NCBI RefSeq assembly: GCF_029784155.1
Contig: NC_073693.1
Span: forward strand, 153,237,442 to 153,301,441
From: Uranotaenia lowii
Lineage: Eukaryota > Arthropoda > Insecta > Diptera > Culicidae
Direction of reading: 5' to 3'
DNA length: 64,000 nucleotides
Made by a program: the position numbers and the translations under genes. Below are positions 45,758-55,362 of the stretch, one piece after another; positions within the stretch are counted from its first letter, which is position 1, and each line of letters begins with the position of its first letter. Below the pieces are notes generated by a model. That model worked only from the letters and a program-made list of their open reading frames with translations, did not search any database and was not told where the DNA came from.

Positions 45758-46697
45758 CTGATAGAAATATTGCATACCTATTTAGATTCGGGGAACCCAA
45801 ATTAGTTGAAATAACCGTTTAAATTCATTGCACCTAAAAAAATGTAATTTTTGTGGCCTTGTGTAAATTTTTACAACTTTTTTTTAAGTATATAGAAGAA
45901 CAAAAAACACGAAATAAAATTGAGTCGGAAATTGTTTTTTAAAGAATATTTCATATCATCATAACATTTGTTATGACATAAAAGATCTTTTTTCATAAAA
46001 AAATGGTTCGTTTCAATCTCAATCTTAGTTACACTTCTTAATAAAAACCCATTCTAACTAATAATGAGATAGGGTTTTTGTATATCAAGTTTTGAGTTCC
46101 AATACAAAAGGTTGATTGAACTAAAATCTAGAATCTACAATCAAAGTTAGTTTCAATTCACGAACGTCAAATAAAGTCGTAGATCGAAATGTCTCAAGCC
46201 AAGGGTGATTCATGCCGAAATTCCGCCGGAGGCAAAAAAAAATTCTGACTGACTGATCAAGTAATTTACCGTTACTACCGTCAATATTAACACGCGCAAT
46301 TCAAATTACTCTTTCATTGGTTTATTTTCGGTGAAAAAAGTGACTCTTGGTGATAAAAGTGACCATTTTTCGGAAAATAGTGACTTTAGTGACCAAATGA
46401 TGAAAAAAGTGACTTTTTAGTGACTGACCCAAAAAAAGTGACGAAGTCACTAAAAAGTGACTCGCTACCAGCCCTGCCAATATGGTTATTTTTCAATAAT
46501 TTTTCTAGCAAGAATTTTAACCATTTTGGTAGTTTTCGAGTATAAACCATAAAATGGTTGAATAATTTGATATCGCCATTTTGAAAGCGGTTCAAACTGC
46601 AGCCGGACGCCCAAGAAAATTTTTTCTTCCGCGGAACAGCATTCAATTTCCTCAAAAATCAGTTCTGGAAATCGTACAAACCTCCGATTTGTCGAAG

Positions 46698-47204
46698 ATG
46701 GAGAAAGGTAAGTGATTTATTCCAATTATTTGTCGATCCCAACATCATGAACAAAGAAAAATTTCAGGGTGCCGACTGGATGATGCCGATTCGATTCAGT
46801 TTGATAAACCAACAACATTCCATAGGACGAGAACTCACACACCGGTCCATCGTTACCAGCCACTGCTAATGGAATACAGGAATTGTTTTTCACACCGCCC
46901 GGAAGGAGCTGGAGCACCACCCGGAAGGAGGCCAAAATATTTGAAAAAAATCACCAGCGAGTCAAAGATTATTCGCCGGACCCGCCTCCTTCACTTTCAC
47001 CCCGTTAAAGATAGCAAACTAGGGATAATGGTATTGGCCATCCCGCAAGAGCTCGCTGTCTTATCAGGTTTCGGTAGCGCTCGTGGGGGAATTTTACTCC
47101 TGCTACCAGGTTATTCGGCTGCTGTTGGCGTTTGCTTAAAGCTAGGTGGCAGTCATAATATACAAAAAGGCTTTCAAATTACTACAATGGGGCATAGTTT
47201 ATAA
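46698..47204 (+). CDS. Unrecognised spliced ORF carried by element B (148 aa)
   Basis: Exon 1 is 46698-46707 (ATG plus seven bases). The intron 46708-46767 (60 bp) has a strong donor gtaagt and acceptor atttcag. Exon 2, 46768-47204, stays open to a stop, and AATAAA follows at 47222. The product has a basic middle (about residues 45-75) and a hydrophobic, glycine-rich C-terminal part (GILLLLPGYSAAVGVCLKL). I recognise no domain. The coherent set of start, short intron, stop and polyadenylation signal argues for a real or recently real gene, perhaps captured by the transposon. A chance frame remains possible. Confidence 0.4.
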
Positions 47205-47543
47205 GTATTAAGTACAAAAACAATAAAATTAATGTTCTGATAACTCTTATTTTATTAATTCCTTCAACAATTGTAATCAAATCGCACAAAACAGCCCTTA
47301 CGGTTGAAAAATAACCATTTTTGAATTTCTACGGTAATCTTCCATGCGGTTAAAAAACAACCATATTTCTACTTCTCCCCGAAAAGTCATTTTATGGGTT
47401 CTCACGGAGAACTCATAAAATGGCATTTCCCGGGAAAAGGTCAAAAATGGTTATTTTTGAATAATAAATGGTTTAATAGTTTCTAGCGTGTAGATGCAGC
47501 AAGAAAGAAGAAGAAGAAGAAGAGACATGTAGTCATTTAAGCA

Positions 47544-47995
47544 CAGGGATGCCAGGTGTTGAGGATAAAAAATTTGGTCAATTTTGAAAAAAAGTCTGTG
47601 TGTGTCTGTACACAAGGAAGATCACAAATTTGGTGCTGAACAAAAAAATTTTCGATGCCTGTTGGGAGGATTGGGAGAGGGGGGTGTTGTATTCGGGTAA
47701 TTTTCGAGTTGAGAACTACATAGCTAACAGTGTTTCCTACCACGTACCATGCCGAAAAAAAAGTTTATGAATGATTGGTCGAATACCCATGAATACAAGT
47801 GAGATCTACAGTCTAATCTGGCACTTACGGATCAAATCCGATACCTAAATATTGATTTCATCACTTAATTTCAAAAGTCTGTTAAATCTGGGCACTCTGA
47901 GCAAAAATCTGGGCAAAATCTGTGTCTGGCCAATATCTGGACGAAGGGTCAAAAGTCTTGGTTTTACAGACAAATCTGGGCACCTGGCAACCCAG
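47544..47995. mobile_element. hAT-type MITE, 452 bp
   Basis: Perfect 8-bp duplication TTTAAGCA (47536-47543, 47996-48003). Termini cagggatgccaggtg and cacctggcaacccag are inverted repeats of the CAGGG hAT type. The interior has repeated caaaaatctggg/ctgtgtgtg phrases and no ORF. The empty site is visible in the uninterrupted piggyBac MITE near 59037-59045. Confidence 0.9.
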
Positions 47996-48275
47996 TTTAA
48001 GCAGATAAAATAACTATCCTGAAGCGATTTTTTTTGTTGACGAAATGATTTTCCTGAGTATTGATAAGCAGCGCCACAAGAAGAAAAGTACGTTTTGTTC
48101 CCAGTGTATCACCAGTGATCCACTTTACTTACTCAAAAATTTATATGTTTTAGTTGAAATCTAAGTAAACCATCATTTGATTCTGCTTGCAAAAGCAACC
48201 TTCTGCACGTCAGTAATTTTATTTGAAGGAAATTATAAAAACTTGTCAAGTTATTGAACAACAAATGACGACTTG

Positions 48276-49508
48276 GGCTGTATGCCCTCAACGCATAACA
48301 TGAGCCTTGAAGTTTTGGCAGGAATACTCCCACTTAAAGATCGATTCAATTTATTATCACTTCGGTTCCTCATCAGGTGCGAGGTCATGAACCCATTGGT
48401 GATCGTAAATTTCGAAAGGCTACTTGAGCAAAATCTTCAATCCAGATTTATGTCTATATACCATGTCTTCATGTCCATGCAGATTAATCCTTCTTCATAT
48501 TCCCCAACTCGTGTTTACATCCCTGACTACGACAACTCTTCTGTCCAGTTTGATTTGTCTATGCAGCAAGAAATTCGTGGAATCCCTGATTCGCATCGTC
48601 CACTGCTGATTCCAAGAATTTTCGATGCTAAATATAGACACGTCGATGCTGACAAAATGTACTTTACAGATGGGTCGCTAATAGAGGAATCAACGGGATT
48701 TGGAGTTTTTAACGAAATAGTTACCGCCTCATATAACCTCCTTCCACCATGCTCGGTATACATCGCAGAATTAGGAGCCATTTACTGGGCGTTGGATAGC
48801 GTCGTTTCAAGGCCGGTAGGACACTACTATATAATAACGGACAGCCTTAGTTCTGTTGAAGCAATCCGTTCAATAAGACCGGGAAAGCACTCACCATATT
48901 TCCTCGGGAAGATACGGGAAATTCTGAGTACTTTATCAAGACGTTGCTTTGCCATCACCTTCGTTTGGGTCCCCTCACATTGCTCGATAATGGGCAATGA
49001 GAGGGCGGACTCTCTGGCAAAGGTGGGGGCGATAGAAGGCGAAACGTATCACCGTGAAATCGTCTTCAACGAATTTTACTTCTTAGTTCGAAGGAACTCT
49101 CTTGTCAACTGGCAGCGCAAATGGGACGAGGATGAGTTGGGTCGGTGGCTCCACTCGATTATCCCAAAGGTAAGCCTTAAACCCTGGTTTAATAGATTGG
49201 ACCTGAGTCGGGATTTTATTCGTATATTTTCCCGTCTCATGTCTAATCATTATTCCTTAGACGCGGTACTCTACCGTTTTGACATTGCTGGCAGCAATTT
49301 GTGTAATTGCGGTCAAGGTTACCATGACATCGAGCATATTGTCTGGTCGTGTGAGGTCCATCTTGTCGCCAGAACGAATTTAATAGACTCCCTTCGGGCC
49401 CGAGGAAAACCACCTAATGTTCCAGTGAGAGATGTACTAGCAGTGCTAGATTTGGACTACATGTTCGAAATCTACCTTTTTCTAAAAGCTATCGATGTTC
49501 GCCTATAA
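48276..49508 (+). CDS. RNase H and C-terminal domain of an I-group LINE pol (open, truncated)
   Basis: About 410 codons open to the stop at 49508. The RNase H domain has its four acidic positions in order: MYFTDGS (Asp at about 133), YIAELGAIYWAL (Glu 166), YYIITDSLSSVEAI (Asp 190) and WVPSHCSIMGNERADSLAK (Asp about 246, preceded by the conserved SH). A C-terminal CNCGQGYHDIEHIVWSC cluster is the zinc-knuckle-like motif of this clade. RNase H would remove element RNA after first-strand synthesis. The RT and endonuclease are missing through 5' truncation, so there is no native start codon. The frame has no internal stop, implying a young insertion. Confidence 0.9.
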   Translation, partial: GCMPSTHNMSLEVLAGILPLKDRFNLLSLRFLIRCEVMNPLVIVNFERLLEQNLQSRFMSIYHVFMSMQINPSSYSPTRVYIPDYDNSSVQFDLSMQQEIRGIPDSHRPLLIPRIFDAKYRHVDADKMYFTDGSLIEESTGFGVFNEIVTASYNLLPPCSVYIAELGAIYWALDSVVSRPVGHYYIITDSLSSVEAIRSIRPGKHSPYFLGKIREILSTLSRRCFAITFVWVPSHCSIMGNERADSLAKVGAIEGETYHREIVFNEFYFLVRRNSLVNWQRKWDEDELGRWLHSIIPKVSLKPWFNRLDLSRDFIRIFSRLMSNHYSLDAVLYRFDIAGSNLCNCGQGYHDIEHIVWSCEVHLVARTNLIDSLRARGKPPNVPVRDVLAVLDLDYMFEIYLFLKAIDVRL

Positions 49509-49662
49509 TTCTTTTTATTTTCATGTTTCCCTTTCTTATCCTCTTTTTCTTTAAAATAAAAGTGTTAAGCTAAGCACATAATTGTAAAAACAAAAACGAG
49601 TTTGGCTCTTTAAAACCTGAAAGTATGAGCCGTTTCAAATAAAGATTTACAAAAAAAAAAAA
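48276..49662 (+). mobile_element. 5'-truncated I-group LINE with poly-A tail
   Basis: Perfect 15-bp target duplication ACAAATGACGACTTG (48261-48275, 49663-49677). Sequence ends in a run of A (49652-49662). The empty site occurs intact in the uninterrupted MITE at about 59306-59320. Only the RNase H and 3' region remain. Confidence 0.92.
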
Positions 49663-49859
49663 ACAAATGACGACTTGATTTAAATTCGAAAAAAATCCGA
49701 CTTTTTTGCAGCTTTTGATCTGCCAAGCAAAACCTAGCGAACCGATTTTCTTCAAATTTCGTGCAATGTTTACACATTCGGTGAAAAAATGGTGTTGATC
49801 CAAAGCGCCCAGTTCAAATGCGAGCTGTGCAAAGTTGTGGATCACCTGTGCTACCATGG

Positions 49860-51215
49860 CACAGTGGTCCAAAAGGGCTAAAAGTGGAACTTTTTTCGTA
49901 GCGCCTCTGTCTTTCATATTTTCTCTTAAGTGTCCTCAGAACATTTGCTTCTTCAAACATACTCCATAACTTGAAAGCATCAAAAGTTAGTCAAAGTCCA
50001 CTATAAAAAAAAATGAAAATTCTAACTTTCTTATTTCAATAGATGAAGCTTTACTTTATGCTACAAAGTTGTAGAATACGTGAAAATATGAAACTTTGTG
50101 GAATACATCAAAACTCTATCTCTTTTCAGAGCAGAGTTATAAAGGTTTTATTTTGATAGTTATTTAAAAGTTAGTTTTTTAAACTTAACCGTAGTTAGAT
50201 GAGGATTTACATGAATAAGATGTTCTGAACATTTGTTGGGGCATTCAAATTACACGTTTTGCACAAAATTTCAACATTCTACGACGTTTCCTTGCCAACT
50301 TATTGCAACTTTAAGTTTTATTTTTACTCAACTTCACGAGCGTTTATTGCAAAAACGTGCAAGTGAATTTTCAAAACTAATGAACCACATTAAAGCTTGA
50401 ACTAAGTGCAACAAATTGGTGTTGTTTTCATTTGTCTCCACGCGCTTATATTTGAACACAACAAGCATACGTTTGATGTGTTTTGAGTGTTTCCATACGA
50501 AAAATGGAAAAATTGATTTCTAGGCTACGCAGATACTACGCAAAACGAAGGCAGAAGGCAGTTGAAAACTAATTTTTGTATGGAAACCCGCAAAACACAT
50601 CAAACGTATGCTTGTTGTGTTCAAATATAAGCGCGTGGAGACAAATGAAAACAACACCAATTTGTTGCACTTAGTTCAAGCTTTAATGTGGTTCATTAGT
50701 TTTGAAAATTCACTTGCACGTTTTTGCAATAAACGCTCGTGAAGTTGAGTAAAAATAAAACTTAAAGTTGCAATAAGTTGGCAAGGAAACGTCGTAGAAT
50801 GTTGAAATTTTGTGCAAAACGTGTGATTTGAATGTCCCAACAAATGTTCAGAACATCTTATTCATGTAAATCCTCATCTAACTATAGTTAAGTTTAAAAA
50901 ACTAACTTTTAAACAACTTTCAAAATAAAACCTTTATAACTCTGCTCTGAAAAGAGATAGAGTTTTGATGTATTCCACAAAGTTTCATATTTTCACGTAT
51001 TCTACAACTTTGTAGTATAAAGTAAAGCTTCATCTATTGAAATAAGAAAGTTAGAATTTTCAATTTTTTTATAGTGAACTTTGACTAACTTTTGATGCTT
51101 TCAAGTTATGAAGCATGTTTGAAGAAGCAAATATTCTGAAGACCTTTTAGAGAAAATATGAAAGACAGAGTCGCTACGAAAAAAGTTCCACTTTTAGCCC
51201 TTTTGGACCACAGTG
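49860..51215. mobile_element. Transib-like foldback element, 1.36 kb palindrome
   Basis: 5-bp target duplication CATGG (49855-49859, 51216-51220). Ends cacagtggtccaaaagggct and agcccttttggaccacagtg pair, and the arms stay nearly complementary for about 640 bp to a loop at about 50500-50580. The left terminal heptamer CACAGTG equals the V(D)J signal heptamer; the right reads CACTGTG. No transposase frame. It interrupts the last 16 bp of the piggyBac MITE. Confidence 0.83.
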
Positions 51216-51235
51216 CATGGGAAGGAAAGGGTTAA

Positions 51236-51850
51236 GCCCTCATTTTAAAGTGGTTGCATCTGAATGATATCATATGCTAACATATGTTAAAACTTAATTA
51301 AAATTATGAACAAATAAATCAAAACATTAAAATATCCCCAACATTGCATTAATGCAGCTAATTACTTTATCTATATAAGTACACCTTTTATAACGAAATT
51401 GTTGAACGTTATTTCGTAGTAACATTGGAGATAATATTATTATTACAATGATCGAAATTTTAATTTATTAAACAAATTTGGTAATAAAGAACAGAACGTA
51501 CGGGTTGTTTTGCTACCGTAATTTCGAATAATAATCTTAAACTTAAACTTGTTTTGTAGCAAACCTTCCTGGTGTCGTTTATAGATGACCCCTCAGGGGA
51601 GAAATTAGTTACTACGCCTCATACCAGACGTTTTCAATGGACGGCCCCAGATAAATCGAAAATCGTTGAGCTCTCTTCCATTCCATCCATCCCATATTGG
51701 AATCTTAGCCGTAATTGGTTTCAATGACAGCAGGCCAGGCACTGTAGCAGAACGACTCACTCACTGGCAGTGTTAGCCGACAAAATAATGATAATGATGA
51801 ACACTGAATTACACTGAAGCTGGCCAACTAGATCCAATCTTTTGGCTATC
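51236..51850. other. Intergenic, nothing recognised
   Basis: AT-rich DNA with no terminal repeats, RNA genes or plausible exons seen. Confidence 0.4.
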
Positions 51851-52520
51851 TAACACCATGTACTAGGAACTGATGCAACCATCATCAGAGCACCCCGTCG
51901 TCATTCATCCATTTATTGAGGAAACAGAAAAAATCCTATCTCCAAAGCAAGCCATGGAAGAAGAATCATCACAGCAAAAAACCATCCCCCCATCTTTCAT
52001 TGAAAACTTCACGCAATTTCGTCGGTTGTCCCAATACACGGACTACTCTGTGGGATCTTCTTTTGTGTGCAGCCAAAGCAAAACTTCCATTTCCACTGAA
52101 TCGGACGACGGGCCGATTTTTCAAAATCAATTTTCACTACTTTTCCGATTCCCACTGCGCTAGATTTTATCGATAACTCACTGGCCCGACATTAAACTTA
52201 CTCAAACACTACATTTCAAGACGTTCCGATTGCACTTTTCCACAAGAAATTGCAATTTTTCGTGGACCGCGACAAACGACACATCGACGCACAACCACGG
52301 GAGAAAGATTTTGCCATCTAGCAGTGCCGTTCCATACAAAAATCGGTTCACCTTCTCCTCGTCAACCATCCCATCAGAGACCAAAACCAATCCAAACGAA
52401 AAAACCAACAAGCATAAAAGCAAGCAACAAAAAATCGCCGTACTGTAGATGTGTGCGTGCAATCCTTTCCGAGGATCTGTTCAAAGTCCAGGGAGGCCAG
52501 AGAGGGTTTTAATCGATTAG
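51850..52520 (-). other. Leader-like region of uncertain gene
   Basis: More balanced composition than its surroundings, reading on the minus strand like an insect 5' leader (repeated gcagtggg, agtgaaaatt, gtttgagtaag phrases). The minus-strand frame 52462-52202 opens with a hydrophobic stretch but starts at TTG, so I do not call a protein. It could be a non-coding first exon or promoter of a minus-strand gene further left. Confidence 0.25.
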
Positions 52521-53528
52521 AAGTTATCAGAAATTTAGAATTCAAGTTTAAGGAAAATAACAAGAATTTCAATAAGAAAATCTGGATTCAAAATAATAGT
52601 TGGATTTTTTTTTTTAATTTGGATTACATTTATGGTTGTCCTGCCTGACTCATGTAGAAGGAAGAACGTTTAAAATACAAAGAAGTTACTTTCAGTAGTT
52701 TGTTTAAAAACTCAAAATTATTGGGAACACTTTCTTTCAAAAAGAAATGCCAAACGAACATCATAACTCGTCTAAAAATAAAGTGAACATCACTGGCAAA
52801 ACAACCCGCATTGAAAAAAATGAAACGTTTCTCGAACAAATCGTCAGCGTCCAGCGAAACCTTAACTTGAATGTTTTCAGTTTTGATTAATGAATGAAAA
52901 TTTGTATTCGCTTTATTCATGGTATTTGTGCAGAGTATGACCATTATAGCACTGACCATACTGACTGGACACTCGATTTGGTTTACTGGATAATTTTTCA
53001 ACAGTACGCAATATGAATTCCAGAGTGCGCATCGATCGATTTGAAGAAATGCTATCCTGAAAGTCGAATTTGAGGACAGTGGCGCAATTACTGGCTCAAA
53101 AATGATTTTTTATGGAAAAAAATTAAAAATTCAGTATTTACAATGCTCGCTATTTTTTTGTTGTTTCGGAGAGTTTCGTGGCTCAACTTGGTCAAGTGCA
53201 ATGTCGGCAATTATCAATTATCAAGGATAAGTTTTTTTCATGTTTGATGCAGATGGTTTTTCAATTTCGGTCTATCTGATTGCAACGACTATCGAGTGGA
53301 GAAAACGAATACGGTGTATTAATTTCCAATAAAAAAAGTTTTTTTCGAAAAAAATACAACCCTGAATCGAAGCAATTTTATACGAGTGGTTTATGTCTTT
53401 GATAAACAAAATTGCGCTCAGCAAAAATTCGTTGCATGCGAACTGGCGAACAAATCGTTTTGTTTAAACTTATTTTATCAAAAAAATAGATTTCAAATAG
53501 TCACCCCAAGTTTTAAATTGTGTCTAAA
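52520..53528. other. Upstream region of Mis12
   Basis: AT-rich. No TATA box or initiator is obvious immediately upstream of the Mis12 ATG. Nothing else recognised. Confidence 0.35.
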
Positions 53529-54221
53529 ATGGACCCGGAAAAGGTAGAATATGAACTGCAGCATTTTCAAATGTGCACCGAGGACATCATTGCGGAACGT
53601 AAGCTGACTAACCAAAAAATACAATGGTCACAAGGGGAAAGTTAACATTTTTTTTGTTCTGTTTCAGATTCGGTTCTCATGAAAGAATTCATCAAACGTT
53701 CGTTGATTGATTTCACCGAAGAGTTTATCGCTAAGCATCGGATTCCGGCCGACAGGGCCATCGAGCTACGGGCCCAGTGTCATCCTACGGCCAGCAAAAT
53801 GTTCGATGATTGCAGCGAAAAGTTGGAGGACCTCAGTCAGCTTTACAGACAGACGTTTACCATCCCAGACAACATTCTGCTGCCCCAGGATTTGCAACAA
53901 CGAAAGGGCTACAAGGTCGAAGAGGTGAGATTCGAGCCATACACTTATTCGGAATTATCTTTCAATCATTTTTCCCTTTAGGTGAAAGCTCTCGAAACCA
54001 AGGTGGCTGAGCTGGATAAGCAATTTCGTCAGGATGGTGTATTCTTGGCCCGGTTGGAGGACGAACTGAAAATGTACGAACTTCTGGGGCCCTGTATAGA
54101 AGAGGAAAAACGGCTGCTTGAGCTGGTCGACAAATGTCGCGAAGAGGATGTCGTTCCGCCGGAAGATTTGAGCCTCGTTCAGGAGCTGGCATCGGTCATG
54201 GAGTCGGTTCTCCACACGTGA
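53529..54221 (+). CDS. Mis12: Kinetochore protein Mis12 (three exons)
   Basis: Exons 53529-53598, 53668-53924 and 53982-54221 give 188 residues; introns are 69 and 57 bp with gtaagc/tttcag and gtgaga/tttag borders. Mis12 is a subunit of the Mis12/KMN complex that links centromeric chromatin to the Ndc80 microtubule coupler. Family features: an N-terminal YELQHFQMCTEDI segment after MDPEK, equivalent to the YE-x-QFFGFTPQ region of other Mis12 proteins; a helical stretch; the signature TIPDNILLPQD (about residues 98-108); then a predicted coiled coil (VAELDKQFRQDGVFLARLED). Length is close to fly (about 180) and human (205) orthologues. It is the only plus-strand host gene here. The mitochondrial carrier lies tail to tail about 1.1 kb away. 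Confidence 0.87.
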
Positions 54222-55362
54222 TCGTTCCCGAGCCGTGCGAATGCTGTTTGGTGGAGATGTTTTGAAGTAGGTATCAGTTAATTTAAATAATTATCACGAA
54301 CTGTTATTCTTAATATGTACACATCGTTTTGGATTTTCAAAAAAACGTTTTAACTATATTTTAACCCGAGTTGAAATTGTTTCTGAGAAATGGTTAATTT
54401 GACTCAAATTAATCCGGGTGAGAATATTTATTTTTTCTGGTAAGTTCTATTAAGGATATAATCCTTAATTTGATGAAACAATACAATGATTAACCATAAG
54501 ACTTCCTATCAAATGCTGGGGAATGACAGAAATCTTGGTAGAGATAGGCTTTAATAATCTAAAGTGATCAACTACCTACCATTCCAAAAAATAATTCTAT
54601 CCTAGTTTAACGAGTAACTCACATCAATTATTCATAAAAGGTCCATTGCTTCAACTGTAAATGCTAAAGCTTATTGTTTGAGAAACGTCCTAGAAACTGT
54701 CTTAATTCTATTAGCATTGTTAAAGTTTCAGATGCAGATTCTTATTTAAGACTCAGGTTTCAGATTCAGATTTCAGCTTCAGATTTTCATTTGATGTTCA
54801 TTTGTCTGATTCAAATTGTATAATCATAGTTAGGATTCTAATTTCCGATTCGGTTTTGAAACTCAGTTTAAGGCTCTAAGTCCAACTTCAGACTACATTA
54901 TTAGATTCAAATTTGATATTCTTGATTTAAAATTCAGATCCGAAGTTCTGATCATAAATTCTGATGCTGTTTTTAGATTTAGAATTCAGATTGAGATTAA
55001 AGACTCATATTCGATAAAAGTCGAAAGGCGGAATAAATAAGTGGGTAGTTCTCAGTATTCTAAGACAGATTAAGGAAAGAAGTAGACGTGTAAGTTTTTT
55101 TTACGAAACTATATTTAATAAAGTTTCTAAAATACATTCCAACATTTCATCGGTGAAAGTTAACGGTTTTAAAGATAATACATTGTGAAACATGACGTCT
55201 TACGGGGTTCTGCACTTCCTAGGTTGTAATAAAAAAAAACTTTAACTCAAGAAACCTAAGAGAAACAAACATCAAAGTAGAGAAAAATACAACTGCCTCA
55301 GCCTTAATATCAGAGTTTATGAAATGGTGGTCATTGTCTTGGTTGCGGTTTATTTTCGTTCG
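54222..55362. other. Convergent intergenic region with ttcaga-type degenerate repeats
   Basis: Lies between the 3' ends of Mis12 and the carrier gene. Between about 54725 and 55010 the phrase ttcagattcagattt and variants (agattcaaattt, ttagattc) recur many times as a degenerate short tandem repeat. No canonical AATAAA for Mis12 is evident close to its stop. Confidence 0.55.

Larger units (their letters stand above)
43460..46475. mobile_element. hAT-like non-autonomous element, 3.0 kb, with agtgac subterminal repeats
   Basis: Ends agggctggtagcgg and cgctaccagccct are inverted repeats. Flanks gccaatac (43452-43459) and gccaatat (46476-46483) give an 8-bp duplication with one mismatch. Within 200 bp of each end there are at least five copies of agtgac, in the same orientation at both ends, a possible transposase-binding array. 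The AT-rich interior has no transposase but contains a LINE fragment (45368-45757). Confidence 0.75.
43385..47490. mobile_element. CACGCT terminal-repeat element B, about 1.1 kb plus a 3-kb hAT insertion
   Basis: Starts cacgctcattttcttataac directly after the last base of element A and ends tttctagcgtg at 47490. Repeated aaccat/atggtt phrases fill both arms. It carries a short spliced gene-like unit (46698-47204) and is interrupted by the hAT-like element 43460-46475. Superfamily unknown. Confidence 0.6.
38331..47521 (+). mobile_element. gag-only LINE with (GAA)n tail, containing three further elements
   Basis: A 14-bp target duplication GAGACATGTAGTCA brackets it (38317-38330, 47522-47535), and the empty site is present at about 59023-59036. 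Own sequence: a 5' UTR (38331-38488 and 40096-40196), ORF1 (40197-41666), about 230 bp of 3' sequence to 41895, then a short tail agatgcagcaagaaagaaga ending in GAA repeats (47491-47521). No endonuclease/RT ORF2 is present. Inside lie an RT-bearing LINE (38500-40084) and the two CACGCT elements (41896-47490). Confidence 0.75.
37904..51231. mobile_element. piggyBac-type MITE (copy 1), about 0.9 kb expanded to 13.3 kb by nested insertions
   Basis: Target duplication TTAA (37900-37903, 51232-51235). Ends ccctttccttcccacg and catgggaaggaaaggg are inverted repeats. MITE sequence survives in four blocks: 37904-38330, 47536-48275 (minus 47544-47995 and its duplicated site), 49663-49859 and 51216-51231. 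All four align in order with the uninterrupted copy at 58664-59524. TTAA plus CCC termini are the piggyBac signature. There is no transposase ORF. Confidence 0.85.

Noticed and set aside
52202..52462. Minus-strand 86-aa frame with hydrophobic start, resembling a secreted peptide
   Set aside because: Starts at TTG, ends in low-complexity leader-like sequence and shows no signal-peptidase-plus-mature layout I can defend.
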